NCBI GenBank assembly: GCA_002898795.1
Contig: BEIG01000006.1
Span: 1-51,569 of the forward strand
DNA from: a bacterium HR30
Lineage (GTDB): Bacteria > Desulfobacterota > Binatia > HRBIN30
DNA: 51,569 nt
Reading direction: 5' to 3'
The notes under the pieces were generated by a model, which was not told the origin of the DNA, ran no database searches, and worked only from the letters and a program-made list of their open reading frames with translations. The position numbers and the translations under genes were made by a program. The stretch's first letter is position 1; the number at the start of each line of letters is the position of its first letter. Below are positions 8,184-17,131 of the stretch, one piece after another.

Positions 8184-8976
8184 ATTGGCCACGGCAGCAG
8201 TAGCCATTCCCCTGCTGCTACTCGTGATCTTCGCCCCTGTCTCCTGGCCCATGGCGACCGTGGTGTTCGTTGCTGGGATTCTTGGGGCGGCGGAGATTGC
8301 CAATATGGCTTTTTTGCGCCACCCGGCGGAGCAAATTCTCATTGTCGGGCTCACCGGGCTGGTTATGGCCGGGGCGCTCGGCGGGCCGACAAGCCCTTGG
8401 CTCGCCTTGTCGATCACGGCAAGCGTTTGCTTGGGGCTGACCTGGGTACTGTTCCGCCGCTCGGATTTCGAAGCTGGGCTGCGCGACTTAGGCCTAGCCC
8501 TCTTGGGCGCTTTGTACGTGGGCCTGCTGCTTTCCCACTTCCTTTGGTTGCATCGGCTTCCTGGCAACGGCCCCTATTGGGTGGTGTTCGTGCTCGCCAT
8601 CGGCATGGTCGGGGATACGACGGGATATTTTGTCGGAAAGTACCTCGGCCGTCACCAATTGGCCCCGCTGGTGAGCCCGAAAAAAACAGTCGAAGGTGCG
8701 CTCGGCATCGTGGTCGCTAGTGTTCTGACGGGCATCGTCTGCCACTACCTCGTCCTGCGCGACGTTCCGTTCAATCACATTGTATTTTTGGCGACGACCA
8801 TGGGCGTGATTGGGCAGATTGGCGACCTTTCCGAGTCGCTGTTCAAGCGCGCCTTTGGGGTCAAAGACTCAGGGTGGATTTTCCCTGGTCACGGCGGCGT
8901 ACTCGATCGAGTGGACAGCCTGCTTTTCCCCGCTGCCTTCGTGTACTACCATCAAATGCTGTTGCGAGGGGCTTAA
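8170..8976 (+). CDS. cdsA: phosphatidate cytidylyltransferase (CDP-diacylglycerol synthase)
   Basis: CdsA makes CDP-diacylglycerol from phosphatidate and CTP, the precursor used by the pssA and psd products encoded further along in this window. The 268-residue protein has several hydrophobic helices (for example residues 8-25, 36-60 and 62-100) and the family signature near the C-terminus: DLSESLFKRAFGVKDSGWIF then PGHGGVLDRVDS, with the metal-binding Asp residues. GDTTGYFVGKYLGRH and VSPKKTVEGALG are also classic. The GTG start at 8170 lies within uppS (14-base overlap). In many bacteria dxr follows cdsA; here rseP does. Confidence 0.96.
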   Translation: MLRARLATAAVAIPLLLLVIFAPVSWPMATVVFVAGILGAAEIANMAFLRHPAEQILIVGLTGLVMAGALGGPTSPWLALSITASVCLGLTWVLFRRSDFEAGLRDLGLALLGALYVGLLLSHFLWLHRLPGNGPYWVVFVLAIGMVGDTTGYFVGKYLGRHQLAPLVSPKKTVEGALGIVVASVLTGIVCHYLVLRDVPFNHIVFLATTMGVIGQIGDLSESLFKRAFGVKDSGWIFPGHGGVLDRVDSLLFPAAFVYYHQMLLRGA

Positions 8977-8996
8977 AACGCTAAGAGAGTTTGCTC

Positions 8997-10073
8997 ATGT
9001 TCACGACCATCGTTGCTGCCGTTGTTGTCCTTGGTTTTTTGATCTTGTTTCATGAGCTTGGCCATTTTCTCGTCGCCAAATGGTGTGGCGTGGGAGTCGT
9101 CAAGTTTTCCATCGGGTTTGGCCCCGTATTGATTGGCAAAAAGATCGGCCCCACCGAGTACGCCATTAGCGCCATCCCGCTCGGGGGATTTGTGAAGATG
9201 GTCGGTGAGGATCCCGACGAAGAAGTTGTGCAAGCCGACCGGTCGATCGCGTTTCAAACTCAGCCCCTGTGGAAACGTTTCCTCATTGTCTTTGCCGGCC
9301 CGTTTGCCAACCTGTTGTTCGCGTTCGTGGCCTTTAGTCTGGTGTTCTCCTTGTACGGAGCCCGGGTGCCAAGCGACGCTCCCAAGGTGGGCAATGTCGT
9401 GCCCGACATGCCAGCGGCCGCTGCCGGAGTCCAGCCCGGCGACTTGGTGAAGGCGGTGGACGGAAAACCAGTCTCCACGTGGGAAGAATTGTCCCGTACC
9501 ATCCGGCAAAGCGGGCCAAAGCCGCTCACCCTGCAGGTGGAGCGGAACGGCGAGCAGTTGGAGCTTACCGTTACACCGAAAGAGAAAGAAGAAAAGAATT
9601 TGTTCGGTGAGGTTACCGGGAAAGCTTACCTGATTGGCATCGAGCGTGGGCTGGACAAAATCGAGGTGGGCCCACTTGGTGCCATCGGCATGGGCGCACA
9701 ACAGACCGTGTGGTGGGTGGTCACCATTTTCACCAGCCTGGCAAAGATGATTCAGGGCAAAATCCCTGCCAGCGAGATCGGCGGTCCGATTTTGATTGCG
9801 CAGGCAGCCGGGGAACAAGCACGGCTGGGCTTGGAGTACCTGTTGCACTTCATGGCTGTCATCAGCGTGAACCTCGGCGTGCTCAATTTGCTGCCGGTGC
9901 CCATTTTGGACGGCGGACATTTGCTGTTCTTTTTGATCGAGGCCATTCGGCGGCGGCCGCTGGACACACGCTACCGGGAAATTGCCCAACAGGTAGGGCT
10001 CATTCTGCTGCTGGCGTTAATGGTCTTCGCCTTTTACAACGACATTGCGCGCGTGTTGCAGCGCTGGGGATGA
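8997..10073 (+). CDS. rseP: RIP metalloprotease RseP (site-2 protease)
   Basis: RseP is an inner-membrane zinc protease that cleaves anti-sigma factors and remnant signal peptides within the membrane. The 358-residue product has HELGH at residues 19-23 (zinc ligands and catalytic Glu) in the first membrane helix, a second helix near residues 95-115, one PDZ domain (about 120-200, with AAAAGVQPGDLVKAVDGK), and LLPVPILDGGH with the third zinc ligand at Asp305. E. coli RseP has two PDZ domains; this one seems to have one, as in many other lineages. ATG 8997 is preferred over TTG 8991 because AAGAGAG lies seven bases upstream of the ATG. It overlaps tsaB by ATGA. Confidence 0.96.
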   Translation: MFTTIVAAVVVLGFLILFHELGHFLVAKWCGVGVVKFSIGFGPVLIGKKIGPTEYAISAIPLGGFVKMVGEDPDEEVVQADRSIAFQTQPLWKRFLIVFAGPFANLLFAFVAFSLVFSLYGARVPSDAPKVGNVVPDMPAAAAGVQPGDLVKAVDGKPVSTWEELSRTIRQSGPKPLTLQVERNGEQLELTVTPKEKEEKNLFGEVTGKAYLIGIERGLDKIEVGPLGAIGMGAQQTVWWVVTIFTSLAKMIQGKIPASEIGGPILIAQAAGEQARLGLEYLLHFMAVISVNLGVLNLLPVPILDGGHLLFFLIEAIRRRPLDTRYREIAQQVGLILLLALMVFAFYNDIARVLQRWG

Positions 10074-10765
10074 ACATGCGCATTTTGGCCATCGAAACCT
10101 CCACGTGGCTGGCGAGTGTGGCGGTTGCGGAAAACGGGGAAGTGCTCGCAGAATGGGAGGCCCTCACTCGTGGCCAGCATGCGTCGGTCCTGCTGCCAGC
10201 GATCCGCGAGGTGTTGGCGCAAGCAAGGCTCGGGTTGGAACAACTCGACGCGGTGGCTGTTTCCGTCGGGCCTGGTTCCTTCACGGGCCTGCGAGTCGGG
10301 CTGAGTGTTGCCAAAGCTCTCGCCTATGCGCGGAAAACTGCGGTCGTCGGTATCCCGACGCTCGAAGTGGTTGCGCACGCGGCGCCGGCGGATGCGGCTT
10401 ACGTTGCGGCCGCGCTGGATGCACGGAAGGGCGAGCTTTATGCGGCGGTGTTTCGCCGCGTCGGTGCGGAGCTGGAGCCCTGCGTGCCCGAGCGGTTGGT
10501 CTCCTTCGAAGCGTTCCTTGCAAGCCTTCCGCGCCCTTGTACGATCTTGGGCGACGCGGTGGAACGCTACGGCGACCTTTTCCATCAACGCCTGGGCGAG
10601 CACGGCAACATTTTACCGTTTCCGCAATGGGCACCCCGCGCTCGGGTCGTCGCTCAACTTGCTCGCCGGCAGCTTGCGCGGTTTGGTCTGCCCACACAGT
10701 GGCCCGAAGAGCCGCACTACTTGCGGCCGCCCGAAGCGCAGGTACATCGGAGCCGTGCCGCCTGA
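10070..10765 (+). CDS. tsaB: tRNA threonylcarbamoyladenosine biosynthesis protein TsaB
   Basis: TsaB is the partner that scaffolds TsaD and TsaE in making t6A37 in ANN-decoding tRNAs. The 231-residue product has the ASKHA fold N-terminus MRILAIETSTWLASVAV, then QHASVLLPAIREVL, AVSVGPGSFTGLRVGLSVAK with the typical GPGSFTGLR, and a degenerate C-terminal half that lacks TsaD-type metal ligands. The start at ATG 10070 overlaps the rseP stop codon; ATG 10076 is an equally plausible alternative two codons on. TsaD and TsaE are not in this window. Confidence 0.95.
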   Translation: MNMRILAIETSTWLASVAVAENGEVLAEWEALTRGQHASVLLPAIREVLAQARLGLEQLDAVAVSVGPGSFTGLRVGLSVAKALAYARKTAVVGIPTLEVVAHAAPADAAYVAAALDARKGELYAAVFRRVGAELEPCVPERLVSFEAFLASLPRPCTILGDAVERYGDLFHQRLGEHGNILPFPQWAPRARVVAQLARRQLARFGLPTQWPEEPHYLRPPEAQVHRSRAA

Positions 10766-10864
10766 AGTGCCCGCCCTCGAACTCAGGACCGCGTTGGTTT
10801 GACACAAAACTGCCACTGGGCTATCGCTCGCAACACGTTCGCTGGCTTGAAAGGGGAGCTCGTC

Positions 10865-11107
10865 ATGGAACGGAAAGACGAAGAGTTGATCCAACAGCTC
10901 ATCGGCCAGGACGAAGAACTCAGGCGCTACTACGAAGAGCATTTGGAACTCGAGCGCCAACTGGCCGAACTCAATCGGCGACTCTATCTCACCCCACAAC
11001 AGGAATTGGAAAAAAAACGTCTACAAAAGCTCAAGCTAGCGGGCAAAGACAAGATCATGGAAATCTTAGCGCGCTATCGCCAAGCGTCGCGGCCCTTGAG
11101 CGCTTGA
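10865..11107 (+). CDS. DUF465 (YdcH-like) coiled-coil protein
   Basis: This 80-residue charged protein is almost wholly helical: LIQQLIGQDEELRRYYEEH, LELERQLAELNRRLYLTP, then LEKKRLQKLKLAGKDKI. The YLTP turn followed by E..eKkrLkklKLalKD is the DUF465 signature. The family is widespread, small and of unknown biochemical role. I chose ATG 10865 because GGGGAG precedes it and homology begins there; the frame is open further upstream to 10799. It lies alone between tsaB and ilvN and could be cotranscribed with either. Confidence 0.85.
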   Translation: MERKDEELIQQLIGQDEELRRYYEEHLELERQLAELNRRLYLTPQQELEKKRLQKLKLAGKDKIMEILARYRQASRPLSA

Positions 11108-11199
11108 TTTTCACCGCTACGGTCGAAAGCTTGTGAGTCATCGGTATCGCAATCGTTGGCGGCCAGCCGTTGGCCGCGGCCGCGAAGGGTGTTGTTAAC

Positions 11200-11733
11200 G
11201 TGCGACATACAATCTCGGTTCTCGTGGAAAATGAATTCGGGGTGCTTTCTCGCGTTGCTGGCTTGTTTAGTGCCCGAGCATTCAACATTGAAAGTCTAAC
11301 GGTAGCCGAGACGCTCGATCCGACCGTGTCGCGCATCACACTGGTCACGCGCGGGGATGACCGCGTGGTGGAACAAATCGAAAAGCAACTGAAGAAGCTG
11401 ATCGGTGTGATTCATGTGAGCGACTTCACGGGCACCGCGCACGTGGAGCGGGAAATGGCGTTGATCAAGGTGCGCGCCGACGAAACCACTCGTGCCGAAG
11501 TCATGAATATCGTGGATATCTTCCGCGGTAAGGTCATCGATGTCGGACCGAAGTCGTTCATTGTGGAAGTCACGGGCGACGAAGAGAAAATTGCTGCTTT
11601 CATCGATCTTTTACGCCCCCTCGGAATTTTGGAGATCGTGCGCACGGGGAAGGTGGCCATGCACCGTGGCGCGCGTTTGATGTTCTCGGGTAACGAGGAA
11701 TCCGTTCAACAGAAGGAAGAACAGCTCGCATGA
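11200..11733 (+). CDS. ilvN: acetolactate synthase small (regulatory) subunit
   Basis: This is the regulatory subunit of acetohydroxyacid synthase, the first step of branched-chain amino acid synthesis; it activates the catalytic subunit and senses valine. The 177-residue form (GTG 11200) has the ACT domain at residues 3-75 ([20 protein letters not shown] then [11 protein letters not shown]) and the C-terminal domain with [20 protein letters not shown] and [12 protein letters not shown] 11200 is preferred because homology begins at that residue and AAGGG lies ten bases upstream; TTG 11170 would add ten non-conserved residues. The catalytic subunit ilvB, usually just upstream, is absent. ilvC follows with an ATGA overlap. 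Confidence 0.94.
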   Translation: MRHTISVLVENEFGVLSRVAGLFSARAFNIESLTVAETLDPTVSRITLVTRGDDRVVEQIEKQLKKLIGVIHVSDFTGTAHVEREMALIKVRADETTRAEVMNIVDIFRGKVIDVGPKSFIVEVTGDEEKIAAFIDLLRPLGILEIVRTGKVAMHRGARLMFSGNEESVQQKEEQLA

Positions 11734-12749
11734 TGAAGGTTTACAAAGATACCGACGCCAATCCGCAGCACTTGAAAGGGAAGAAAGTTGCCGTCATCGG
11801 GTACGGCAGTCAGGGCCATGCGCACGCGCAAAACTTGCGCGACAGCGGCATCGAGGTGGCCGTGGGCCTTCATCGGGGAGGCACTTCGTGGCCCAAAGCG
11901 GAGGCTGCCGGCTTCCGCGTCATGGAGACAGCCGACGCTGCCCGGTGGGGAGATATCGTGATGGTGCTGGTGCCCGACGAGGTTGCCGGTACCCTTTACG
12001 CCAACGAAATCGCCCCCGGACTTTCACCGGGAAAGTACTTGGCCTTTGGTCATGGCTTCAATATTCACTTCAAGCGCATCGTGCCCGACCCGGAGATCAA
12101 CGTGTTCATGGTTGCCCCGAAAGGGCCGGGGCACCTGGTGCGGAGCGAGTTCCAAAAGGGGCGGGGCGTGCCTTGCCTGCTTGCGGTTCACCAAGACCCG
12201 AGCGGCGACACGAAGCAAGTCGGGCTCGCCTACGCACAAGCCATCGGCGGAACCCGAGCCGGTGTGCTCGAGACCACCTTCAAGGATGAAACCGAAACCG
12301 ATCTATTCGGGGAACAAGCTGTGCTCTGTGGCGGGTTAACAGAACTCATTCGTGCTGGTTACGAAACGCTGGTCGAAGCTGGCTACCCGGAAGAAATGGC
12401 CTATTTCGAATGCGTGCACGAGGTCAAGCTCATTGTCGACCTGATTTACGAGGGCGGCATCGCCAACATGCGCTACTCCATTTCGAACACGGCAGAGTAC
12501 GGTGACATGACGCGCGGTCCACGCGTGATCACCAACGAAAGTCGCCAAGCGATGAAGAAAATTTTGGCTGACATTCAAAGCGGGGCATTTGCCAAGGAAT
12601 GGATCACGGAGTACGAGTGCGGGATGCCCCACTTCAACGAGCTTCGTAAAGCCGCCGCGAAGCACCCAATTGAGGAGGTGGGTGCCCGGTTGCGCGCGTT
12701 GATGCCGTGGCTGGCAACGAACAAGCTCGTGGATAAAAGCAAGAACTAA
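11730..12749 (+). CDS. ilvC: ketol-acid reductoisomerase, class I
   Basis: IlvC isomerises and reduces acetolactate or acetohydroxybutyrate with NAD(P)H and Mg, the second step of valine and isoleucine synthesis. At 339 residues it is the short class I form. The Rossmann motif is [38 protein letters not shown] and the metal-binding segments [15 protein letters not shown] and [12 protein letters not shown] (acidic Mg ligands) are intact. The loop after the second beta strand, which sets NADPH versus NADH use, reads GLHRGGTSW, with His where many homologues have Arg. It overlaps the ilvN stop codon by four bases, so the two are coupled. Confidence 0.96.
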   Translation: MMKVYKDTDANPQHLKGKKVAVIGYGSQGHAHAQNLRDSGIEVAVGLHRGGTSWPKAEAAGFRVMETADAARWGDIVMVLVPDEVAGTLYANEIAPGLSPGKYLAFGHGFNIHFKRIVPDPEINVFMVAPKGPGHLVRSEFQKGRGVPCLLAVHQDPSGDTKQVGLAYAQAIGGTRAGVLETTFKDETETDLFGEQAVLCGGLTELIRAGYETLVEAGYPEEMAYFECVHEVKLIVDLIYEGGIANMRYSISNTAEYGDMTRGPRVITNESRQAMKKILADIQSGAFAKEWITEYECGMPHFNELRKAAAKHPIEEVGARLRALMPWLATNKLVDKSKN

Positions 12750-12776
12750 AACCGGCTGGTCGAAGGGGGCGCCAAC

Positions 12777-13466
12777 ATGGAGCGCAATTCTGTTAGCCAA
12801 GCCGCCCCCTTGGAGCCGTTACGATTGTTCGGCCTTCCCTTGGCTCGTGACGGCGTGCCACACATCGTGGCTGCCTTCCTGTTCGCCGTCGTGCTGGCAA
12901 TTTTTTATGGCCTTCCTGGAGCTCTGACAGGAGCAGTGGTCTTTGCCTTAGTGGTCAACTTTTTCCGCGACCCGGATCGCGTTCCACCCAACGACCCACA
13001 AGCCGTGGTTGCCCCGGCAGATGGAAAGGTCATCCAGGTGGCCGAGGTTCACGAGCCCCGTTTCTTTTCGGCACCAGCCACTCGGGTCAGCATTTTCATG
13101 TCGCCGCTGGACGTTCATGTGAACCGCGTTCCTTGGAGCGGCCGCGTTCTCGACGTTCGCTATAACCCCGGCAAATTCCTCCGGGCTTTTGCGGACAAAG
13201 CCTCGCTAGATAATGAGCAGACCGCAGTGCACTTAGCCGACAGCCAGGGCCGGGAGCTTTGGGTGGTGCAAATTGCCGGTTTCCTTGCGCGGCGGATTAT
13301 CTGCCGCGTGCAACCCGGGGAAACCGTGCATCGCGGTCAGCGCTACGGCATGATTTTGTTTGGATCCCGCGCGGACCTTTACTTTCCCGCCGGTACCGTC
13401 GACGTCTTGGTGCAGGTGGGCGAGCGCACCCGCGCTGGGGAAACGATCGTCGCCCGATGGCAGTAG
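12777..13466 (+). CDS. psd: phosphatidylserine decarboxylase proenzyme (short type)
   Basis: Psd converts phosphatidylserine to phosphatidylethanolamine. The 229-residue protein has a hydrophobic segment (about residues 30-60), the RDPDR and VVAPADGKVIQV motifs, SIFMSPLDVHVNRVPWSG, YNPGKF, and the autocleavage site FGSRADLYFP, in which Gly196-Ser197 is expected to split and Ser197 to become the pyruvoyl cofactor. It is the compact form common outside enterobacteria. AAGGGGG lies seven bases upstream of ATG 12777. The pssA start overlaps its end by ten bases, so substrate maker and user are coupled. Confidence 0.95.
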   Translation: MERNSVSQAAPLEPLRLFGLPLARDGVPHIVAAFLFAVVLAIFYGLPGALTGAVVFALVVNFFRDPDRVPPNDPQAVVAPADGKVIQVAEVHEPRFFSAPATRVSIFMSPLDVHVNRVPWSGRVLDVRYNPGKFLRAFADKASLDNEQTAVHLADSQGRELWVVQIAGFLARRIICRVQPGETVHRGQRYGMILFGSRADLYFPAGTVDVLVQVGERTRAGETIVARWQ

Positions 13467-14299
13467 GCCGCTCCCATCCCCCAGTTTTACAGCCGTTGGA
13501 AAACGGATCGCCCCTCCGCAAAGGGGTTTACCTACTGCCAAACTTGCTCACCACCGGCGGACTGTTTGCCGGCTTTTATTCCATCGTCGCGAGCTTACAC
13601 GGCGAGTTCCAAATCGCGGCCATCGCCGTTTTAGTTGCCAACGTGTTCGATGCCCTCGATGGGCGGGTTGCACGGCTGACTCGAACTTCGACCCGATTCG
13701 GAATCGAATACGATTCACTCGCAGACTTGGTCGCGTTCGGCGTCGCTCCGGCCATGCTCATTTACTGCTGGGCGTTGGAACCCTGGGGCAATTGGGGCTG
13801 GCTTGCCGCAGCTTTGTACCTCACTTGTGCGGCGCTTCGCCTCGCCCGCTTTAACGTGCAGTTCGACTCCGTGGAAAAGCGGCATTTCGTGGGATTGCCG
13901 AGCCCGGCAGCGGCTGAAGCGATCGCCGCAACGGTGCTGCTGTTTTACCGCTTCGGCGCTTACGGCCCTACCGATAAACACCTGCTGCTTCTTCTGATCA
14001 CCTACGGGCTTGCCGCTCTCATGGTGAGCACGCTGCCTTACTTCAGCTTCAAAGAAACAGATTTAGTCCGCCGCCAACCGTTTTGGACCCTGCTGGCCGC
14101 CATCGTGTTATTGAAACTCCTCATTGCGGAACCGCAGTTGTTCTTGTTTGTCGGGTTTTACGGATACGCGCTTTCCGGCCCGATGCGCTTTCTTTGGGTC
14201 ATGGGCCGACGCCTTGCCTCGCGGCGACGCTTTGCCACGAGTTCCCTGGCACCGTCACCGACCGACCCTGCAAAGGCACACAACTCGGAACAAGGTTAA
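13457..14299 (+). CDS. pssA: CDP-diacylglycerol-serine O-phosphatidyltransferase
   Basis: PssA joins serine to CDP-diacylglycerol in the membrane to give phosphatidylserine, the substrate of the upstream psd product. The 280-residue protein carries a perfect CDP-alcohol phosphatidyltransferase motif: Asp65, Asp68-Gly69, Ala72-Arg73, Gly82, Asp86 and Asp90, in the spacing D-x2-D-G-x2-A-R-x8-G-x3-D-x3-D. YLLPNLLTTGGLFAGFYSI at the start and LRLARFNVQ after the motif are typical of type II PssA. Six or more hydrophobic helices follow. ATG 13457 lies inside the end of psd and fits the homology. With cdsA and psd this window contains the whole route from phosphatidate to phosphatidylethanolamine. 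Confidence 0.94.
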   Translation: MAVGRSHPPVLQPLENGSPLRKGVYLLPNLLTTGGLFAGFYSIVASLHGEFQIAAIAVLVANVFDALDGRVARLTRTSTRFGIEYDSLADLVAFGVAPAMLIYCWALEPWGNWGWLAAALYLTCAALRLARFNVQFDSVEKRHFVGLPSPAAAEAIAATVLLFYRFGAYGPTDKHLLLLLITYGLAALMVSTLPYFSFKETDLVRRQPFWTLLAAIVLLKLLIAEPQLFLFVGFYGYALSGPMRFLWVMGRRLASRRRFATSSLAPSPTDPAKAHNSEQG

Positions 14300-14619
14300 C
14301 GGCTGAACCTCGGCTTACGACCTGCCGCAGACGTGCCGACAAAGTACACCATGGCGTGGCCTCGCACTCCGGTTGCCGACCACGCGGCCCCATCCTCGCT
14401 TTTCCGCGCGGCGACGTGCGTTTCGGCACTTTGCTCTGGTGTGCGCAAGCCAACCCCAAGTAGGCTGATCCCCGAGGCCAAATGGGCAGGGCCAACCAAA
14501 TACGAAGATTCAACCCTGCTGGCAACAGGCGCAAGGTCATGGTCATTCACTTGCCAGGCTTACCCTTGTGAGCGTTCGAGCCTCGGGCGCCAGGTGACGC
14601 TAAGTCAAGGTCGAGACAA
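14300..14619. other. intergenic region, no clear gene
   Basis: The 320 bases between pssA and the GH31 gene hold a minus-strand open frame (14296-14550, 84 codons), but its product matches nothing I know and it has no good ribosome site. I see no strong terminator hairpin after pssA and no convincing promoter before the glycosidase. Confidence 0.4.
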
Positions 14620-16986
14620 ATGACCGATGAAACCTTCACCGTCGGGGAGCGGATCATTCGTGCTCGGTTCCTCCTACCGAACGCCGTCCGCATTACCCAT
14701 TCGCCCCCTGGCCAGCCGCTACCACCCGATCGGCCGTGGCTTCGCCACGTGCTCCTTTCCACACCGGAAGTGAAGCCCGAGCACCGACTGCTCAAAGTGG
14801 ACATCGACGATCTCAATGTTCGGATCGAATCTCACGACTTCCGTGTGAGCCTGCGCGAAGCTCTGCCACCGCGGTTCGGCAAAGATGCTGGGCGACTACC
14901 CCTCGGCATCGTTGTGGACGTTCCAGCCTTCCAACTCCGCCTCGAAAACGACCGCGTTCCTGACGCCGTTAGCCTCGCATGGCGGATCGAGCCGGACGAG
15001 AGCTTTTACGGCTGGGGGGAATGGTTCAACGCCTTTCGCCGCGAGCGCGGCCAGATCAAACTCAAGATCCGCGACGCAATTGCACCGCTGCAACACCGCG
15101 AGACGTACTCGGCCATCCCCGTCTTCTACAGCTCGCGCGGATACGGAATTTTTCTCCTCAACAGCCACCCGAGCCGCTGGATCATTGACCCACAGCGCGG
15201 GGTGCTCACCGTCGATGCTGCAGGCCCCAACGCCGATTACATCGTGATGTACGGCCCCTCGCTACGCGACCTGATCTCCACCTACACGCAACTAACCGGC
15301 CGTCCACCACTGCCACCCCGCTGGGCCTTTGGGCTGATGGTGACCGGCTATCCGCAAGGAGCGCAGGACAAGGTTCTGCACTTTGCCCGCGAGCACCGCC
15401 GTCGGAAGCTTCCGCTCGACGCCATCATCCTCGATTACCACTGGGAAGAAAAATTTCACAATTTTCGGTGGCGCCGTTCGCTCTTCCCCGACCCGCAATC
15501 CCTCATTTCCACCCTTCGTTCGTTCGGTATTCGCCTCGGCCTCATCCTCACACCGTTCCAGAATAAGCGCCGTCGGCCCGTGCAAAAGTTCCTCCTTCAC
15601 CTGCTCGCGCACAACGTCAGCCGCGGCGCTTACTACGACGACGAACGTGCCCTGAAAGAGTATGCCGAAGGCACCGCCAAAGGCTACTTCGCACACGACA
15701 ACGTGCGCTGGTGGTTCGGCGCAGGTGGTATGGTGCATTTCACCAACCCGGCAGCCGCCCGCTGGTTCAACGACCTCATGCGCCCCCGCTACGAGGAGGG
15801 TGTAGCGTTCTTCAAGAACGACGATGGCGAGTACCTACCGATGGACGCCCGCAGTCACCTCGGGCTAAGCGGAAGAGAATATCACAACCTGTACGGCTTC
15901 TTTTACAGCCGGGCGCTGTTCGAGGGCATGGCAGAACTGGATGAGCGCCGCCCGTTCATCTACGCACGCTCGGCTTGGGCGGGCTCGCAGCGTTTTCCAG
16001 CCCTTTTCCTGGGCGACCAGCATCCCTCCTTCCAACACATCCGCCGCACAATTCGCGCCGGCCTCAACCTGAGCCTCCTTGGCTTTGCTCACTGGACCGC
16101 GGACGTGTTCGGCCTCGACGGCCGGACGACTCCGGAGACACACGCTCGCTATGCTCAGTGGGCGCTACTCAACCCCACTGCCCGGTACTTCATCCGCCCG
16201 CCCGATATCGATGATACCCGCTTTCCCTGGTCGCACGGCCCAGAGATCGAAGCAAATTTTCGCACTTATGCCGAACTGCGCTATCGCCTGCTCCCGTATT
16301 TCTACGCGCTAGCCTGGGAGGCCCACCGCACGGGCATGCCGCTCCTGCGGCCCATGCGGCTCGAGTTCGAGGAGCCCTGCTTCGACGCCATCGAGGATCA
16401 AGCCATGCTTGGCCCGGCACTTCTCCTGGCACCCGTCCTGACACCTGGGGCAACCAAACGCACCATCGAACTACCCGATGGCGTGTGGCACGACTTCTGG
16501 ACGACGCAGAGTTACGCTGGTGGTCGCGCGATCAACTACCCCGCTCCGCTGTATCGGTTACCGCTGTTGGTGCGCGGTGGCAGCATCGTCCCGCTAGGCC
16601 CGGTAATGCAGTTCATTCCCGACAATCACCGCTTCGACACCATCGAACTGCACTGCTACCCGCCTTATCCTGCTGGATGCACCCTGTACGACGACGATGG
16701 CTGCACGCGCAATTACCTGCGTGGCGAGTTTTGGACGACGGCGGTCAACGCAACTGCCGACGCAGGGCTGGTCAAGGTGACGATCGAGCCAACAATCGGG
16801 CGATACCCCGCAGACGCCGAGCCGAGGCGGATCACCGTCGTGCTGCACCGTATGCAAATGCCGCGTGGGGTCCACGTCAACGGCGAGACTTGGCCGCACT
16901 GGCAGTACGACGTGTGCACGGAAACGTTACGGACACAAGTCACCTGCCCGCTGACGACGAGGACCGTGATCGAAGTGCGCGGGTGA
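14620..16986 (+). CDS. glycoside hydrolase family 31 protein (alpha-glucosidase/xylosidase type)
   Basis: GH31 enzymes cleave terminal alpha-glucosidic or alpha-xylosidic bonds with retention. The 788-residue protein has the N-terminal beta-sandwich with FYGWGEWFNAFRR, then the TIM barrel: PPRWAFGLMVTGYP, DAIILDYHWE, the nucleophile segment FFKNDDGEY with predicted nucleophile Asp401 (equivalent to KTDFGE in YicI), and RSAWAGSQRFPALFLGDQ with predicted acid/base Asp466. C-terminal beta domains follow (LLLAPVLTPGATKRTIELP, then LPLLVRGGSIVPLGP). There is no signal peptide, so it is probably cytoplasmic. Substrate cannot be fixed: the Asn-Asp-Asp-Gly-Glu context is unusual, and glucosidase, xylosidase and glucan lyase activities all occur in the family. 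Confidence 0.93.
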   Translation: MTDETFTVGERIIRARFLLPNAVRITHSPPGQPLPPDRPWLRHVLLSTPEVKPEHRLLKVDIDDLNVRIESHDFRVSLREALPPRFGKDAGRLPLGIVVDVPAFQLRLENDRVPDAVSLAWRIEPDESFYGWGEWFNAFRRERGQIKLKIRDAIAPLQHRETYSAIPVFYSSRGYGIFLLNSHPSRWIIDPQRGVLTVDAAGPNADYIVMYGPSLRDLISTYTQLTGRPPLPPRWAFGLMVTGYPQGAQDKVLHFAREHRRRKLPLDAIILDYHWEEKFHNFRWRRSLFPDPQSLISTLRSFGIRLGLILTPFQNKRRRPVQKFLLHLLAHNVSRGAYYDDERALKEYAEGTAKGYFAHDNVRWWFGAGGMVHFTNPAAARWFNDLMRPRYEEGVAFFKNDDGEYLPMDARSHLGLSGREYHNLYGFFYSRALFEGMAELDERRPFIYARSAWAGSQRFPALFLGDQHPSFQHIRRTIRAGLNLSLLGFAHWTADVFGLDGRTTPETHARYAQWALLNPTARYFIRPPDIDDTRFPWSHGPEIEANFRTYAELRYRLLPYFYALAWEAHRTGMPLLRPMRLEFEEPCFDAIEDQAMLGPALLLAPVLTPGATKRTIELPDGVWHDFWTTQSYAGGRAINYPAPLYRLPLLVRGGSIVPLGPVMQFIPDNHRFDTIELHCYPPYPAGCTLYDDDGCTRNYLRGEFWTTAVNATADAGLVKVTIEPTIGRYPADAEPRRITVVLHRMQMPRGVHVNGETWPHWQYDVCTETLRTQVTCPLTTRTVIEVRG

Positions 16987-17131
16987 TGGTTTCCAGGTGA
17001 CCGCCAACAGGCGAACCAGCAAAGATGCGTTAGCCCCCGAACCGGGGATTGTCAGACGTCGCGGGCGCAGCCATAGTCGGGCAGTCGAGTTCAGCCAAGA
17101 GCCGGCGTTACGTTGAGGCAAAGAGGACAGA

